Assembly: GCF_001593605.1 (NCBI RefSeq)
Contig: NZ_CP012836.1
Span: 1,240,001-1,304,000 of the forward strand
DNA: 64,000 nt
Direction: 5' to 3'
From: Algoriphagus sanaruensis
GTDB lineage: Bacteria > Bacteroidota > Bacteroidia > Cytophagales > Cyclobacteriaceae
The notes beneath the pieces are model-generated. The model did no database searches and was not told the DNA's origin. It saw only the letters and a list, made by a program, of their open reading frames with translations. Positions 1 to 10,815 of the stretch are shown here, one piece after another (the first letter of the stretch is position 1; every line of letters starts with the position of its first letter). The translations under genes were made by a program, and so were the position numbers.

Positions 1-3000
1 TGACCGTTGTGGGGTTGAAGTGACTGAGAAAAAAGTACGTCGTGAGCGAATGGGCCACATTGAATTGGTGGTTCCTGTAGCGCATATCTGGTATTTTAAG
101 TCTCTTCCAAACAAAATCGGTTACCTTCTTGGTCTTCCTACTAAGAAGCTTGATCAGATTGTGTACTATGAGCGTTATGTAGTTGTTCAAGCGGGTATTA
201 AAGCTGAAGAAGGAGTTCAATATTTGGATTTCTTGACTGAGGATGAATACCTAGACATTATGGACAAGCTACCTAAGGAAAATCACATGCTTGACGATGA
301 TGATCCAAACAAATTCATCGCTAAGATGGGTGCTGAAGCTTTGGAAATGTTGTTGGCAAGATTGGATTTGGATGATCTGTCCTACTCCCTTCGTCACCAA
401 GCGGCTACCGATACTTCGCAGCAGCGTAAAGCTGAAGCTTTGAAGAGACTTAAGGTGGTGGAAGCATTCCGTGATGCGAGAACCAGAATTGAGAACCGTC
501 CTGAATGGATGGTCGTTCGCATGGTTCCTGTTATTCCACCAGAATTGCGTCCGTTGGTTCCTTTGGATGGTGGTCGTTTTGCCACTTCCGATTTGAATGA
601 CCTCTATAGAAGAGTAATTATCCGAAACAATCGTCTGAAGCGATTGATCGATATCAAAGCTCCAGAGGTGATTTTGAGAAACGAGAAGCGTATGCTACAG
701 GAAGCTGTGGATTCACTTTTCGATAATTCAAGAAAAGTAAATGCGGTAAGATCTGATGGTAACCGTGCTTTGAAGTCCCTTTCTGACATGTTGAAAGGTA
801 AGCAGGGCCGTTTCCGTCAAAACTTGCTCGGTAAGCGTGTGGATTACTCCGGCCGTTCTGTAATCGTAGTAGGTCCAGAATTGAAGCTTCACGAGTGTGG
901 TCTTCCTAAAAATATGGCGGCTGAGCTTTTCAAACCTTTTATTATCAGAAAACTGATTGAAAGAGGGATTGTAAAGACTGTAAAATCCGCTAAGAAAATT
1001 GTGGATCGAAAAGATCCAGTGGTTTGGGATATTTTGGAAAACGTATTGAAAGGACACCCTGTTCTTCTAAACCGTGCCCCAACTCTTCACAGATTGGGTA
1101 TACAAGCATTCCAGCCAAAATTGATCGAAGGAAAAGCAATTCAGCTTCACCCATTGGTATGTACTGCATTCAACGCCGACTTTGACGGTGACCAAATGGC
1201 GGTTCACGTACCGCTTGGACATGAGGCAATTTTGGAAGCATCTACTTTGATGCTTTCTGCTCACAACATCCTTAACCCTGCTAATGGTGCTCCTATTACT
1301 GTACCTTCTCAGGACATGGTTTTGGGTCTTTATTATGTGACCAAAGGCAAGAAATCAACTCCAGAAGAACCAGTTCCTGGTGAAGGAATGACTTTCTACG
1401 GACAAGAAGAAGTGATTATTGCACTTAATGAAGGCAGAATTTCACAGCATGCACATATCAAGTGTAAAGTGAAAGTCAGAACCGCAGAAGGTGAAATCAA
1501 GGAGGATATTATTGAGACTGTCGCTGGTAGATTGATTTTTAACCAATTTGTTCCAGAAGAAGTAGGTTATGTCAATGAGCTTTTGACTAAGAAAAAGCTT
1601 CAGCAAATTATCGCAGAGGTAGTTAAAATCTGTGGTATTTCTCGTACTGCACAGTTCTTGGATGACATCAAGCACCTAGGATTCCAAATGGCTTATCAAG
1701 GTGGATTGTCCATGGGATTGAATGATGTTATTATTCCTGATGAAAAGGAACCAATGATCGGAAAAGCCAAAGAGGAAGTTGATCAAGTTTGGAACAACTA
1801 TTTGATGGGTTTAATCACCGATAATGAGCGTTACAATCAGGTAATTGATATTTGGACTCGAACCAATTCTCATCTAACAAATATCTTGATGAAGAAAATG
1901 GAAGAGGATAAGCAAGGATTTAACGCCATCTATATGATGATGCACTCTGGAGCTCGAGGTTCAAGAGAACAGATTCGTCAATTGGGTGGTATGAGAGGTT
2001 TGATGGCTAAGCCGCAGAAAAACCTTCAAGGTTCTGTTGGGGAAATCATTGAAAACCCAATCCTATCAAACTTCAAAGAGGGTCTTGATGTATTGGAATA
2101 CTTCATCTCTACGCACGGTGCACGTAAGGGTCTAGCAGATACCGCGTTGAAAACTGCCGATGCTGGTTACTTGACTCGTCGACTTGTTGACGTAGCACAA
2201 GATATGATCGTAACAGAAGAGGATTGTGGAACCTTGAGAGGTCTTGTTGTTCAACCGTTAAAAGATAATGATGAGATTGTTGAACCACTTTCTGAAAGAA
2301 TTCTTGGTCGAGTTTCTGTTCATGATGTATATGATTTAGCTACTGATGAGCTTATCATTCCTGCTGGAGTAGAAATTACGGATGAAATCGCTAAGCGAGT
2401 GGATGAATCTTCTATTGAAGAAGTTGAAATCAGATCCGTGTTGACTTGCGAAACTCGTAGAGGTGTTTGCTCGAAGTGTTATGGTCGAAATCTGGCTACC
2501 GGCAAGATGGTTCAGAATGGCGAATCTGTAGGGGTTATTGCTGCTCAATCCATTGGTGAACCAGGTACACAGTTGACATTGAGAACGTTCCACGTAGGTG
2601 GTACCGCATCTAACATGGCTGTCGATGCAAGTATCAATGCTAAGTTTGATGGTGTGGTAGAGTTTGATGAAGAATTGAGATATCTAGAAACTACCAATCG
2701 TGATGGCGAACCAATCACTGTTGTGATGGGTAGATCTGGTGAAATCAAAATAAATGAAGCTAAAACCGGAAAAACTTTAGTTTCAAACCATGTGCCTTAC
2801 GGAGCTATCCTTAATGTGAAGGATGGTCAGAAAATTTCCAAAGGAGATTCACTATGTACTTGGGATCCTTATAATGCTGTCATTCTTTCTGAGTTTGATG
2901 GTCAAGTAGAGTTCGAAGCAATTGTTGAAGGGATTACTTATAAGGAAGTAGCGGATGATCAAACTGGTTTCCGTGAAAAGGTAATCATTGAAACAAAAGA

Positions 3001-4072
3001 TCGTACCAAGAACCCTGCGATCGTTGTCAATTATGGTGAAGATTCAAAAGGATATAATATCCCTGTTGGCGCACACTTAGCTGTTGAAGCAGGTGAAAAA
3101 GTGAAATCAGGACAAATTTTGGTTAAAATTCCAAGATCAGTAGGTAAAACTCGAGATATCACCGGTGGTCTTCCACGAGTAACAGAATTGTTTGAAGCAA
3201 GAAATCCATCTAATCCAGCTGTGGTTTCTGAAATCGACGGAGTTGTAACTTATGGAGGTATAAAAAGAGGTAACCGAGAAATTATCATTGAATCTAAGGA
3301 TGGAGTAATCAAAAAGTATATGGTTTCCTTGTCTAAGCATATTCTGGTTCAAGAAAATGACTTTATCCGTGCAGGTGAACCATTGTCTGACGGTGCAATT
3401 ACCCCTAATGATATTCTTGCTATCAAAGGACCTACAGCGGTTCAGGAATATTTAGTGAATGAAATTCAGGAAGTTTACCGACTTCAAGGTGTAAAAATCA
3501 ACGATAAGCACATCGAGGTAATCGTATCTCAAATGATGCAAAAAGTTGAAATCCTTGATGCGGGTGATACCAATTTCCTTCAGGGCCAAGTGGTGGATAA
3601 GTGGGCATTCAGAGAAGAAAACGACAACATTCTGGACAAGAAGGTTGTGATGGATGCAGGTGACTCTTCTACCCTTAAGCCAGGAATGATTATTTCTTCT
3701 CGCAGATTAAGAGATGAAAACTCTAGCTTGAAGCGAAAAGATTTGAAACTAGTGCAAGTAAGAGATGCTGAGACTGCAGTTTCTGCGCCAACCTTGCAAG
3801 GTATCACTGCTGCTTCTTTAGGTACTGAATCATTTATCTCTGCAGCTTCCTTCCAGGAAACAACAAAAGTTCTTTCTGAAGCTGCGATCAGAGGTAAGCG
3901 AGATGAGCTACTTGGACTTAAAGAAAACGTAATTGTGGGTCATTTGATCCCAGCTGGTACTGGTCAAAGAGCTTTCCAAAATATCATTGTAGGCTCTAAA
4001 GAGGAGTATGAAAAGCTTTCAGAGAATATTGAAAGAGCAAATGCTAAAAGATCTAGTGAAGCGATCTTGTAA
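1..4072 (+). CDS. rpoC: RNA polymerase beta' subunit (3' part, truncated by window edge)
   Basis: Catalytic beta' subunit of RNA polymerase. The open frame already runs at base 2 (reading [11 protein letters not shown]), so the start codon and roughly 85 N-terminal residues lie outside; an in-frame GTG at base 20 is not the real start. The frame enters at the last cysteine of the N-terminal zinc ribbon. The absolutely conserved [12 protein letters not shown] active-site motif that binds catalytic Mg is at about 1172-1207. A second four-cysteine zinc site is visible (EEDCGT near 2220, then [11 protein letters not shown] near 2450-2483). The remaining 1356 residues run in one frame to the stop. 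A terminator follows directly. rpoB is expected just upstream. Confidence 0.98.
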   Translation, partial: DRCGVEVTEKKVRRERMGHIELVVPVAHIWYFKSLPNKIGYLLGLPTKKLDQIVYYERYVVVQAGIKAEEGVQYLDFLTEDEYLDIMDKLPKENHMLDDDDPNKFIAKMGAEALEMLLARLDLDDLSYSLRHQAATDTSQQRKAEALKRLKVVEAFRDARTRIENRPEWMVVRMVPVIPPELRPLVPLDGGRFATSDLNDLYRRVIIRNNRLKRLIDIKAPEVILRNEKRMLQEAVDSLFDNSRKVNAVRSDGNRALKSLSDMLKGKQGRFRQNLLGKRVDYSGRSVIVVGPELKLHECGLPKNMAAELFKPFIIRKLIERGIVKTVKSAKKIVDRKDPVVWDILENVLKGHPVLLNRAPTLHRLGIQAFQPKLIEGKAIQLHPLVCTAFNADFDGDQMAVHVPLGHEAILEASTLMLSAHNILNPANGAPITVPSQDMVLGLYYVTKGKKSTPEEPVPGEGMTFYGQEEVIIALNEGRISQHAHIKCKVKVRTAEGEIKEDIIETVAGRLIFNQFVPEEVGYVNELLTKKKLQQIIAEVVKICGISRTAQFLDDIKHLGFQMAYQGGLSMGLNDVIIPDEKEPMIGKAKEEVDQVWNNYLMGLITDNERYNQVIDIWTRTNSHLTNILMKKMEEDKQGFNAIYMMMHSGARGSREQIRQLGGMRGLMAKPQKNLQGSVGEIIENPILSNFKEGLDVLEYFISTHGARKGLADTALKTADAGYLTRRLVDVAQDMIVTEEDCGTLRGLVVQPLKDNDEIVEPLSERILGRVSVHDVYDLATDELIIPAGVEITDEIAKRVDESSIEEVEIRSVLTCETRRGVCSKCYGRNLATGKMVQNGESVGVIAAQSIGEPGTQLTLRTFHVGGTASNMAVDASINAKFDGVVEFDEELRYLETTNRDGEPITVVMGRSGEIKINEAKTGKTLVSNHVPYGAILNVKDGQKISKGDSLCTWDPYNAVILSEFDGQVEFEAIVEGITYKEVADDQTGFREKVIIETKDRTKNPAIVVNYGEDSKGYNIPVGAHLAVEAGEKVKSGQILVKIPRSVGKTRDITGGLPRVTELFEARNPSNPAVVSEIDGVVTYGGIKRGNREIIIESKDGVIKKYMVSLSKHILVQENDFIRAGEPLSDGAITPNDILAIKGPTAVQEYLVNEIQEVYRLQGVKINDKHIEVIVSQMMQKVEILDAGDTNFLQGQVVDKWAFREENDNILDKKVVMDAGDSSTLKPGMIISSRRLRDENSSLKRKDLKLVQVRDAETAVSAPTLQGITAASLGTESFISAASFQETTKVLSEAAIRGKRDELLGLKENVIVGHLIPAGTGQRAFQNIIVGSKEEYEKLSENIERANAKRSSEAIL

Positions 4073-4095
4073 TAAAATTCTATAACTAGAAATAG

Positions 4096-4124
4096 GGCCT
4101 GTATAGTTTATACAGGCCTTTTTT
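4096..4124 (+). terminator. Intrinsic terminator after rpoC
   Basis: A perfect 10-bp stem (4096-4105 with 4109-4118, GGCCTGTATA) with a 3-base loop is followed by six T (4119-4124). It ends only 11 bases before the DUF3467 start codon, so that gene depends on read-through or on a promoter I cannot see. Confidence 0.9.
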
Positions 4125-4135
4125 AATCCTAAAAA

Positions 4136-4453
4136 ATGATGGAAGATAAAAAACAGCCAGACCAACAAATTAATGTTGAGCTTTCTGAAGAGATAGCAGA
4201 AGGCATTTATTCAAACCTCGCGATGATCGCTCATTCTAATTCAGAGTTCGTCATCGATTTTATTCGATTAATGCCAGGAGTCCCAAAAGCAAAAGTGAAA
4301 TCAAGAATCATAGTGACTCCAGACCATGCCAAGCGTCTCTTGGCTGCACTTAAGGACAATATTGAAAAATATGAAGCTTCATTCGGTAAAATAAACGCCG
4401 GAGGAAGCGCTCCTACCTTTCCAATTTCCTTTGGTACACCAGGAGAAGCGTAA
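4136..4453 (+). CDS. DUF3467 family protein
   Basis: Small 105-residue protein of the DUF3467 family, function unknown. It has no signal peptide or membrane segment. The sequence holds the family pattern: a leader, then YSNLAMIAHSNSEFVIDFI, a G-V-P-K-AKVKSRIIVTP stretch, and a C-terminal helix (HAKRLLAALKDNIEKYE). The position between rpoC and the rpsL operon is, to my knowledge, common in Bacteroidota, which suggests a role linked to transcription or translation, but this is inference from context only. Two adjacent ATGs (4136 and 4139) are possible starts. The gene lies just behind the rpoC terminator and just ahead of the rpsL promoter. Confidence 0.9.
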   Translation: MMEDKKQPDQQINVELSEEIAEGIYSNLAMIAHSNSEFVIDFIRLMPGVPKAKVKSRIIVTPDHAKRLLAALKDNIEKYEASFGKINAGGSAPTFPISFGTPGEA

Positions 4454-4472
4454 TAAAAATATAACTGCTTAA

Positions 4473-4504
4473 TTTTGTTACTCTTATTACTTATTGTACC
4501 TTTG
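4473..4504 (+). promoter_or_regulatory. Bacteroidota-type promoter of the str operon
   Basis: A -33 element TTTTG (4473-4477) is followed, after a 19-base spacer, by the -7 element TAccTTTG (4497-4504). This fits the Bacteroidota consensus TTTG / TAnnTTTG. Transcription should start near 4509, giving a leader of about 43 bases before rpsL. Confidence 0.8.
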
Positions 4505-4510
4505 CAGTCC

Positions 4511-4543
4511 AAAATTTAACAGTTTACAGGAAAACTAAATTTT
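4511..4543 (+). promoter_or_regulatory. Candidate leader hairpin upstream of rpsL
   Basis: The rpsL leader can fold: AAAATTT (4511-4517) pairs with AAATTTT (4537-4543), and AGTTT (4521-4525) with AAACT (4532-4536), with a 3-base bulge (AAC) and a loop ACAGGA. The structure ends 8 bases before the rpsL ATG. It may influence initiation, perhaps as a ribosomal-protein autoregulatory site; the fold is visible, the function is a guess. Confidence 0.45.
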
Positions 4544-4551
4544 ATCAGTTA

Positions 4552-4965
4552 ATGCCTACTATTCAACAGCTAGTAAGAAAAGGTAGAAATACACTGGAGA
4601 TCAAATCGAAATCTAGAGCTTTGGACGCATGTCCTCAGCGTAGAGGAGTTTGTACCAGAGTATACACTACGACTCCCAAAAAGCCTAACTCTGCGATGAG
4701 AAAGGTGGCAAGGGTAAGATTGACTAATGGAAAAGAAGTGAATGCTTACATTCCAGGTGAAGGTCACAATCTACAAGAACACTCTATCGTATTGATCAGA
4801 GGTGGTCGTGTTAAGGATCTTCCAGGTGTAAGATATCACATCATCCGAGGTGCATTGGATACTGCCGGAGTAAAAGACCGTAAACAAGGTCGCTCCAAGT
4901 ATGGTGCTAAAAGACCTAAGGCTGGCAAGGGTGCCCCTGCTGCAGCTCCAGGCAAAAAGAAATAA
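4552..4965 (+). CDS. rpsL: 30S ribosomal protein S12
   Basis: S12 sits at the decoding centre of the small subunit. The 137-residue sequence has the hallmark [17 protein letters not shown] loop around K43 and the second conserved loop [13 protein letters not shown], both with the usual streptomycin-sensitive lysines. The C-terminus carries a lysine/alanine-rich tail ([15 protein letters not shown]), longer than in E. coli. It is the first gene of the str operon; rpsG follows 19 bases later. The start is the first ATG after the promoter and matches the family start [12 protein letters not shown]. Confidence 0.98.
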   Translation: MPTIQQLVRKGRNTLEIKSKSRALDACPQRRGVCTRVYTTTPKKPNSAMRKVARVRLTNGKEVNAYIPGEGHNLQEHSIVLIRGGRVKDLPGVRYHIIRGALDTAGVKDRKQGRSKYGAKRPKAGKGAPAAAPGKKK

Positions 4966-4984
4966 TAAAACACTTTAGAAAGAA

Positions 4985-5452
4985 ATGAGAAAAGCGAAAC
5001 CAAAGAAGAGATATATTCTTCCTGACCCAAAGTTCAATGATACTTTGGTAACCAAGTTTGTAAACTGTCTGATGATCGACGGGAAGAAGAGTATTGCTTA
5101 CAACATTTTCTATGATGCAGTAGCAAAAGTAGAATCAAAAGTAGGTGAGAATGGTCTTGAGGTTTGGAAAAAAGCGCTTAACAATATTGCTCCATCCGTT
5201 GAGGTGAAGAGTCGTAGAGTTGGTGGTGCTACATTCCAGGTTCCGATGGAAGTAAGACCTGAACGCAAGATGTCCCTTGGTATCAAGTGGATGATCACCT
5301 ATGCTCGTAAAAGAGGTGAGAAAACCATGATGGATAGACTTGCTGGTGAAATCATCGCAGCTGCAAAAGGCGAAGGTGCCGCAGTTAAGAAAAAAGATGA
5401 TACTCACAGAATGGCAGAAGCTAACAAAGCATTCTCTCACTTTAGATTTTAA
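4985..5452 (+). CDS. rpsG: 30S ribosomal protein S7
   Basis: S7 is the primary binder of the 3' major domain of 16S rRNA and organises the head of the 30S subunit. The 155 residues are of normal length. Visible family segments are [19 protein letters not shown], the helix [21 protein letters not shown] and the end [15 protein letters not shown]. fusA starts 5 bases after its stop, so the two are surely co-transcribed. In E. coli, S7 represses its own operon by binding the rpsL-rpsG gap; here that gap is only 19 bases, leaving little room for the same structure. Confidence 0.98.
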   Translation: MRKAKPKKRYILPDPKFNDTLVTKFVNCLMIDGKKSIAYNIFYDAVAKVESKVGENGLEVWKKALNNIAPSVEVKSRRVGGATFQVPMEVRPERKMSLGIKWMITYARKRGEKTMMDRLAGEIIAAAKGEGAAVKKKDDTHRMAEANKAFSHFRF

Positions 5453-5457
5453 TTAGG

Positions 5458-7575
5458 ATGGCAAGAGATTTAAGATTTACCAGAAACATTGGTATCGCGG
5501 CACACATTGATGCCGGTAAAACGACTACTACAGAGCGTATTCTTTATTATTCTGGAAAGTCGCACAAGATCGGTGAGGTTCACGAAGGTGCTGCAACCAT
5601 GGACTGGATGGCGCAAGAGCAGGAAAGAGGTATTACTATCACTTCTGCTGCTACTACCGTTTTTTGGCCATACCGAAATAATAACTATCAAATCAACATC
5701 ATTGATACTCCTGGACACGTAGACTTTACTGTAGAAGTAAACCGTTCCTTGAGAATCCTTGATGGACTAGTTTTCCTGTTCAGTGCTGTGGATGGTGTTG
5801 AACCACAGTCTGAAACTAACTGGCGATTAGCTGATAATTACAAAGTAGCTCGAATCGGTTTCGTTAATAAAATGGACCGAGCCGGTGCTGATTTCTTGAA
5901 CGTGTGTAAGCAAGTTAGAGAAATGCTTGGAAGCAAAGCAGTTCCTTTGCAGCTTCCGATTGGTGCCGAAGACAAATTCAAAGGTGTAGTTGACTTGATC
6001 AACAACCGAGGAATGGTTTGGAACGAGTCCGACATGGGGATGACCTACGAGGTAGTTCCTATCCCTGAAGACATGCAAGATGACGTAGCACAATGGAGAG
6101 AATATCTTCTTGAAGCTGTTGCTGAGTATGATGAGTCTTTGATGGAGAAATTTTTTGAGGATCCAAACTCAATCACTGAGAGAGAAATTTTGGATGCCTT
6201 GAGACAAGCTGTAATTGATATGAAGATTGTACCTATGGTATGTGGATCTTCATTCAAAAATAAGGGTGTTCAAACTATGCTTGACTTGGTTATGGAATTA
6301 CTTCCATCTCCATTGGACAAAGATGATTTGTATGCTACTACTCTTGACTCAGAAGAACAAGTATTAATTAAGCCTGAATTTACTGAGCCTTTCGTGGGTC
6401 TTGCATTCAAAATTGCTACGGATCCGTTTGTAGGAAGACTTTGTTTCGTAAGAGCCTATTCAGGGGTATTAGAGTCTGGATCTTATATCTTCAATAGCCG
6501 ATCTGGAAACAAAGAGCGTATCTCCCGAGTGTTCCAAATGCACGCAAACAAGCAAAATCAAATCGAAAGACTTGAGGCTGGAGATATTGGAGCTGTAGTT
6601 GGTTTCAAAGACATCAAGACTGGTGATACACTTTGCGACGAAAAACGAAAAGTGGTTATGGAATCAATGGTATTCCCTGAGCCAGTAATTGGTTATGCAA
6701 TTGAGCCTAAGACTCAGGCTGACGTTGATAAATTGGGTATGGCGATCGCCAAACTTGTTGAAGAGGATCCAACACTTCAAGTGAATACTGATCAAGAAAC
6801 TGGTCAAACTATCTTGAGAGGTATGGGTGAACTTCACCTTGAAATTATCATCGATCGTTTGAAGCGTGAATTCAAAGTTGAGATCAACCAAGGTGCTCCA
6901 CAAGTTGCTTATAAGGAAGCTTTGTTTGGTTCAGTTGAACACAAAGAAGTTTATAAAAAGCAAACTGGTGGTAAAGGTAAATTTGCCGATATCGTGTTCG
7001 AATTGGGACCTAAAGATCCTGATCCTGAGACAGGTGAAATTAAACCAGGTTTGGATTTCGTAAATGGTATCGTAGGTGGTGTTATTCCTAAGGAATTTAT
7101 CCAGCCAATTCAGAAAGGTTTCCAAGAAGCCATGAAGAATGGTCCACTTGCTGGTTATCCTATCGAGGCGATGAAAGTTAGATTGTTCCATGGTTCATAC
7201 CATGACGTTGACTCAGATGCGCTTTCGTTTGAATTGGCAGCAAGAATCGGTTTTAAAGAAGCAGCTAAAAAGTGTAGACCTCAATTACTAGAGCCAATCA
7301 TGTCTGTTGATGTGGTAACTCCAGATGAATACACCGGTCCTATCACAGGTGATTTGAACAGAAGAAGAGGGTTGATGAAAGGTATGGATACTAAAGGTAC
7401 TTCTACCGTTGTCAAAGCTAGTGTTCCTTTGTCCGAGTTATTTGGTTATGTGACTGATTTGAGAACTATCACTTCGGGAAGAGCAACAGCCTCTTTGACG
7501 TTCTCACATTACGAACCAGTTCCAAGCAATATTGCAGAAGCAGTTATTGCTAAAGTAAAAGGTGAAAAAGCCTAA
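5458..7575 (+). CDS. fusA: Elongation factor G
   Basis: EF-G is the GTPase that drives tRNA-mRNA translocation and, with RRF, ribosome recycling. The 705 residues include all GTPase motifs: P-loop [10 protein letters not shown] (15-24), the switch region with [17 protein letters not shown] (83-87) and NKMD (137-140). Domains II to V follow, with [14 protein letters not shown] in domain III and a normal C-terminus. It lies 5 bases after rpsG and 11 before rpsJ. No tuf gene follows, unlike E. coli; tuf is presumably elsewhere. Confidence 0.98.
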   Translation: MARDLRFTRNIGIAAHIDAGKTTTTERILYYSGKSHKIGEVHEGAATMDWMAQEQERGITITSAATTVFWPYRNNNYQINIIDTPGHVDFTVEVNRSLRILDGLVFLFSAVDGVEPQSETNWRLADNYKVARIGFVNKMDRAGADFLNVCKQVREMLGSKAVPLQLPIGAEDKFKGVVDLINNRGMVWNESDMGMTYEVVPIPEDMQDDVAQWREYLLEAVAEYDESLMEKFFEDPNSITEREILDALRQAVIDMKIVPMVCGSSFKNKGVQTMLDLVMELLPSPLDKDDLYATTLDSEEQVLIKPEFTEPFVGLAFKIATDPFVGRLCFVRAYSGVLESGSYIFNSRSGNKERISRVFQMHANKQNQIERLEAGDIGAVVGFKDIKTGDTLCDEKRKVVMESMVFPEPVIGYAIEPKTQADVDKLGMAIAKLVEEDPTLQVNTDQETGQTILRGMGELHLEIIIDRLKREFKVEINQGAPQVAYKEALFGSVEHKEVYKKQTGGKGKFADIVFELGPKDPDPETGEIKPGLDFVNGIVGGVIPKEFIQPIQKGFQEAMKNGPLAGYPIEAMKVRLFHGSYHDVDSDALSFELAARIGFKEAAKKCRPQLLEPIMSVDVVTPDEYTGPITGDLNRRRGLMKGMDTKGTSTVVKASVPLSELFGYVTDLRTITSGRATASLTFSHYEPVPSNIAEAVIAKVKGEKA

Positions 7576-7586
7576 TTGAAAAGAAC

Positions 7587-7892
7587 ATGAACCAGAAAAT
7601 CAGAATAAAATTGAAATCATACGATCATAGCCTGGTGGATAAGTCATCAGAGAAGATCGTGAAGGCAGTAAAGGCGACTGGCGCTGTGGTAGTTGGTCCT
7701 ATTCCGTTGCCTACTAAGAAAGAAAAGTTTACTGTGTTGAAATCCCCACACGTAAACAAAAAGGCTAGAGATCAATATCAACTTTGCACTTACAAGAGAC
7801 TGGTTGATATCTACTCTAATTCTTCAAAGACTGTAGATGCTTTGATGAAGATCGAACTTCCAAGCGGAGTTGATGTAGAAATCAAAGTTTGA
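7587..7892 (+). CDS. rpsJ: 30S ribosomal protein S10
   Basis: S10 is a head protein of the 30S subunit and also the NusE partner of NusB in antitermination. The 101 residues begin [19 protein letters not shown] and contain the loop [25 protein letters not shown] tip region, all typical. In many bacteria this is the first gene of the S10 operon. Here it is the last gene of the str unit: a strong terminator follows 23 bases after its stop and rplC has its own promoter. Confidence 0.98.
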   Translation: MNQKIRIKLKSYDHSLVDKSSEKIVKAVKATGAVVVGPIPLPTKKEKFTVLKSPHVNKKARDQYQLCTYKRLVDIYSNSSKTVDALMKIELPSGVDVEIKV

Positions 7893-7915
7893 TAGGTCCT
7901 TAAGTTTCTAATCTG

Positions 7916-7948
7916 ACAGGCCTGCACAATGTGCAGGCCTGTTCTTTT
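7916..7948 (+). terminator. Strong intrinsic terminator after rpsJ
   Basis: A perfect 12-bp GC-rich stem (7916-7927 ACAGGCCTGCAC with 7931-7942) with loop AAT is followed by TCTTTT. It closes the rpsL-rpsG-fusA-rpsJ transcript. Confidence 0.9.
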
Positions 7949-8043
7949 ACATCCCTTTGTATTTTTAGAAATCTCTGAGGATAGATTCATTTTAAGAGCC
8001 CTTTCAAATTTTTTCTAAATGTTTGAAAATATTAGAGTTGGGA

Positions 8044-8074
8044 TTTGTTGCCAAATTTTATTTCAGTAACTTTG
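8044..8074 (+). promoter_or_regulatory. Promoter of the rplC ribosomal operon
   Basis: TTTG (8044-8047), a 19-base spacer and TAacTTTG (8067-8074) match the Bacteroidota promoter consensus. The bases after the -7 element (GCAGTCC) are the same as in the rpsL promoter. Predicted start is near 8079, giving a leader of almost 60 bases that holds the GGGCCC palindrome (8088-8093) and a weak hairpin (CAAG 8093-8096 with CTTG 8107-8110). Confidence 0.8.
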
Positions 8075-8136
8075 CAGTCCTTAAAAAGGGCCCAAGTGCG
8101 TAAACGCTTGTGGATTATCAAATTATCTTATTAAAG

Positions 8137-8769
8137 ATGTCTGGTATTATAGGTAAAAAAGTAGGAATGACTAGCATTTTCAGTGCCGATGGACGTAACG
8201 TCGCATGCACGCTAATAGAAGCTGGTCCTTGCGTAGTGACGCAAGTAAAAAACGTTGAAACAGACGGGTACAACGCAGTGCAGTTGGCGTTTGGTGAGCG
8301 AAAGGAGAAAAATACTCCTAAGCCTTTGATTGGCCATTTCAAAAAGGCCGGTACAACTCCAAAGCAAAAAGTTGTGGAATTCAGAGACTTCCGGGTTGAG
8401 TTTGAAGGCCAGGTGGATCTAGGAAAAGAAGTAAAAGCTGGTGAGGTATTCGTAGAAGGTGACTTCGTGGATGCTATCGGTACTTCAAAAGGTAAAGGCT
8501 TCCAAGGTGTTGTGAAGCGTCATGGTTTTGGTGGTGTGGGTGGTCAAACTCACGGTCAGCATAACAGACAAAGACACCCAGGTTCCATTGGTGCATGTTC
8601 TTGGCCTTCCCGAGTATTTAAAGGGATGAGAATGGCAGGTAGAACAGGTGGAGATCGAGTTAAAGTGATCAACCTTCGCATTTTGAAAATCTATCCAGAG
8701 CAAAACCTATTGTTGGTTTCTGGTTCAGTACCTGGTCCTAAAAATTCATTTGTAATTCTGGAGAAATAA
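8137..8769 (+). CDS. rplC: 50S ribosomal protein L3
   Basis: L3 is an early assembly protein whose central loop reaches the peptidyl-transferase centre. I start it at ATG 8137 ([15 protein letters not shown]), the family start; an upstream in-frame GTG at 8110 would add nine residues not seen in the family. The conserved tip loop [19 protein letters not shown] is present. Length is 210 residues, normal. It opens the long ribosomal operon, with rplD 3 bases downstream. Confidence 0.97.
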   Translation: MSGIIGKKVGMTSIFSADGRNVACTLIEAGPCVVTQVKNVETDGYNAVQLAFGERKEKNTPKPLIGHFKKAGTTPKQKVVEFRDFRVEFEGQVDLGKEVKAGEVFVEGDFVDAIGTSKGKGFQGVVKRHGFGGVGGQTHGQHNRQRHPGSIGACSWPSRVFKGMRMAGRTGGDRVKVINLRILKIYPEQNLLLVSGSVPGPKNSFVILEK

Positions 8770-8772
8770 GTC

Positions 8773-9402
8773 ATGGAATTAGCAGTAATCAATCATAAAG
8801 GACAAGAGACAGGTAGAAAAGTTACTCTTTCTGATTCGGTTTTCGCAATCGAGCCAAATGATAACGCCATCTACCTTGATGTAAAGCAGTATCTAGCTAA
8901 TCAAAGACAGGGTACTCATAAGTCTAAAGAAAGAAATGAAGTAGCAGGATCTACGAAGAAGATCAAAAAGCAAAAAGGTACCGGTGGTGCACGTGCTGGA
9001 TCTTTGAAGGCTCCTAACTTCAGAGGCGGAGGTAGAGTTTTTGGTCCAAAGCCAAGAGATTATTCCTTCAAGCTTAATAAGAAATTGAAGCAGTTGGCTC
9101 GTAAATCTGCTCTTTCTTACAAATTAAAAGACAACAGTTTGATGGTGTTAGAAGATGTTTCATTCGAGACTCCAAAGACCAAAAACTACATTGCCTTGTT
9201 GAACAGTTTATCTTTTGCAGATAAGAAGACTCTTCTTGTTCTTCCTGAGGAAAACAAGAATGTATTCCTATCTAGCAGAAACCTTCCAAAGGCTAAAGTT
9301 GTCACTGTAAATGATGTAAATACTTATCAGTTGTTGCATGCAGACCAATTGGTTTTGTGTGAAGGTTCTGTAAGTAAGTTGGAAACCATTTTATCGAAAT
9401 AA
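8773..9402 (+). CDS. rplD: 50S ribosomal protein L4
   Basis: L4 lines the nascent-peptide tunnel with an extended loop. The 209 residues show that loop ([20 protein letters not shown]) followed by the [25 protein letters not shown] segment typical of the family. In E. coli L4 also represses the S10 operon; whether that applies here cannot be told. Spacing is 3 bases from rplC and 4 to rplW. Confidence 0.97.
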   Translation: MELAVINHKGQETGRKVTLSDSVFAIEPNDNAIYLDVKQYLANQRQGTHKSKERNEVAGSTKKIKKQKGTGGARAGSLKAPNFRGGGRVFGPKPRDYSFKLNKKLKQLARKSALSYKLKDNSLMVLEDVSFETPKTKNYIALLNSLSFADKKTLLVLPEENKNVFLSSRNLPKAKVVTVNDVNTYQLLHADQLVLCEGSVSKLETILSK

Positions 9403-9406
9403 GACA

Positions 9407-9694
9407 ATGGATATTCTAAAGCAGCCTTTGATTACAGAAAAGATCTCAGCACTAAATGAAAAAGGTGTTTATGGTTTTATTGTGGAGAAAACCGCAGATA
9501 AAATTGAGATCAAAAATGCTGTAGAGAAAAAGTATGGGGTAAATGTGGTATCTATTCGTACCATGAGATATGCTGCGAAGCGTAAGACCCGATATACTAA
9601 AAATAAAATCGTATCAGGCTTCACCAATTCCTTTAAGAAGGCAATCGTGCAAGTAGCAGACGGTGAGGTTATTGATTTTTACGGAGAAATTTAA
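9407..9694 (+). CDS. rplW: 50S ribosomal protein L23
   Basis: L23 lies at the tunnel exit and is the docking site for trigger factor and SRP. The 95-residue protein begins with the typical LKQPLITEKISALNEKGVYGF and includes the VVSIRTMRYAAKRKTRYTKNK loop region. Length is normal. It sits between rplD (4 bases) and rplB (13 bases). Confidence 0.96.
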   Translation: MDILKQPLITEKISALNEKGVYGFIVEKTADKIEIKNAVEKKYGVNVVSIRTMRYAAKRKTRYTKNKIVSGFTNSFKKAIVQVADGEVIDFYGEI

Positions 9695-9707
9695 TTGAAT
9701 CAATATC

Positions 9708-10532
9708 ATGGCAATTAAAAAGTTGAAGCCTGTAACTCCGGGAACCCGATTTAGAGTAGCTCCTGCTTTTGACGAAATCACAAAGTCAAAGCCAGAGAAA
9801 TCTCTTCTCGCTCCTGTGAAAAAATCAGGTGGTAGAAATAATGAAGGCAAAATGACTGCCCGCTATATCGGTGGTGGTCATAAAAGAAGACTCAGAATTG
9901 TAGACTTCAAAAGAAATAAGTTTGGTGTACCTGCTACTGTAAAAGCTATCGAGTACGATCCGAACAGAACTGCACGTTTGGCCCTGCTTTACTACGCTGA
10001 CGGTGCAAAGGCCTACATTATCGCTCCGGAAGGTTTGCAAGTAGGGCAAACAGTGATTTCCGGTGAGCAAGTTGCCCCAGAAGTGGGTAATGCTATGCCT
10101 ATGGTCAATATCCCTTTGGGTACAATTGTACACAACGTGGAATTGAAGCCTGGAAAAGGTGGTGCAATGGCAAGAAGTGCCGGAGGTTATGCGCAAATCG
10201 TAGCTCGTGATGGCAAATATGTTACTATAAAATTGCCTTCAGGTGAAATGAGATTAGTGTTGGGTACTTGTATGGCTACTGTCGGTACAGTTTCTAACTC
10301 CGATCATATGAACGTAGTATTGGGTAAGGCTGGTAGAAAAAGATGGTTGGGTGTTAGACCTCGCGTAAGAGGTGTGGCCATGAACCCTGTCGATCACCCA
10401 ATGGGTGGTGGTGAAGGTCGTTCTTCAGGTGGTCATCCAAGATCACGTAAAGGTCTTCTTGCTAAAGGTAAGAAAACCAGAACGCCTAAGAAGTATTCAA
10501 ACAAATTCATCATCAGCAAAAGATCTAAATAA
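9708..10532 (+). CDS. rplB: 50S ribosomal protein L2
   Basis: L2 is needed for subunit joining and lies close to the peptidyl-transferase centre. The 274 residues include [18 protein letters not shown], the [15 protein letters not shown] segment, and the highly conserved C-terminal motif [14 protein letters not shown] with the histidine essential for activity. The C-terminal tail ([16 protein letters not shown]) is normal. rpsS starts 2 bases later. Confidence 0.98.
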   Translation: MAIKKLKPVTPGTRFRVAPAFDEITKSKPEKSLLAPVKKSGGRNNEGKMTARYIGGGHKRRLRIVDFKRNKFGVPATVKAIEYDPNRTARLALLYYADGAKAYIIAPEGLQVGQTVISGEQVAPEVGNAMPMVNIPLGTIVHNVELKPGKGGAMARSAGGYAQIVARDGKYVTIKLPSGEMRLVLGTCMATVGTVSNSDHMNVVLGKAGRKRWLGVRPRVRGVAMNPVDHPMGGGEGRSSGGHPRSRKGLLAKGKKTRTPKKYSNKFIISKRSK

Positions 10533-10534
10533 TC

Positions 10535-10813
10535 ATGGCACGTTCATTAAAAAAAGGTCCTTATATCGAACATCACCTGGTGAAGAAAGTAGATGCTATG
10601 AACGAGTCAGGCAAAAAATCTGTCATCAAGACTTGGTCAAGAAGATCTATGATTTCTCCGGATTTTGTGGGGCATACATTCGCTGTGCATAACGGAAATA
10701 AATTTATCCCTGTCTTTGTTACTGACAATATGGTAGGTCACAAACTGGGTGAATTTGCTCCGACTAGAAACTTCCGCGGGCACATTGCTAAAAAAGATAA
10801 AGGAAAGAGATAA
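10535..10813 (+). CDS. rpsS: 30S ribosomal protein S19
   Basis: S19 is a head protein that pairs with S13 and contacts the A site and bridge B1a. The 92 residues read [14 protein letters not shown] at the start and [16 protein letters not shown] near the end, both diagnostic. Length is the family norm. It is packed 2 bases from rplB and 2 from rplV. Confidence 0.97.
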   Translation: MARSLKKGPYIEHHLVKKVDAMNESGKKSVIKTWSRRSMISPDFVGHTFAVHNGNKFIPVFVTDNMVGHKLGEFAPTRNFRGHIAKKDKGKR

Positions 10814-10815
10814 TC

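Noticed and set aside
394..3807. Several minus-strand reading frames inside rpoC
   Set aside because: They are short, have no family features and lie opposite strongly conserved codons; they are antisense shadows.
5489..5722. A frame of 77 codons inside fusA on the same strand
   Set aside because: It lies in another frame of a conserved region with no ribosome-start context and no recognisable protein.
8110..8136. An upstream in-frame GTG start for rplC
   Set aside because: It adds nine residues not found in L3 and lies in the leader hairpin; ATG 8137 fits the family start.
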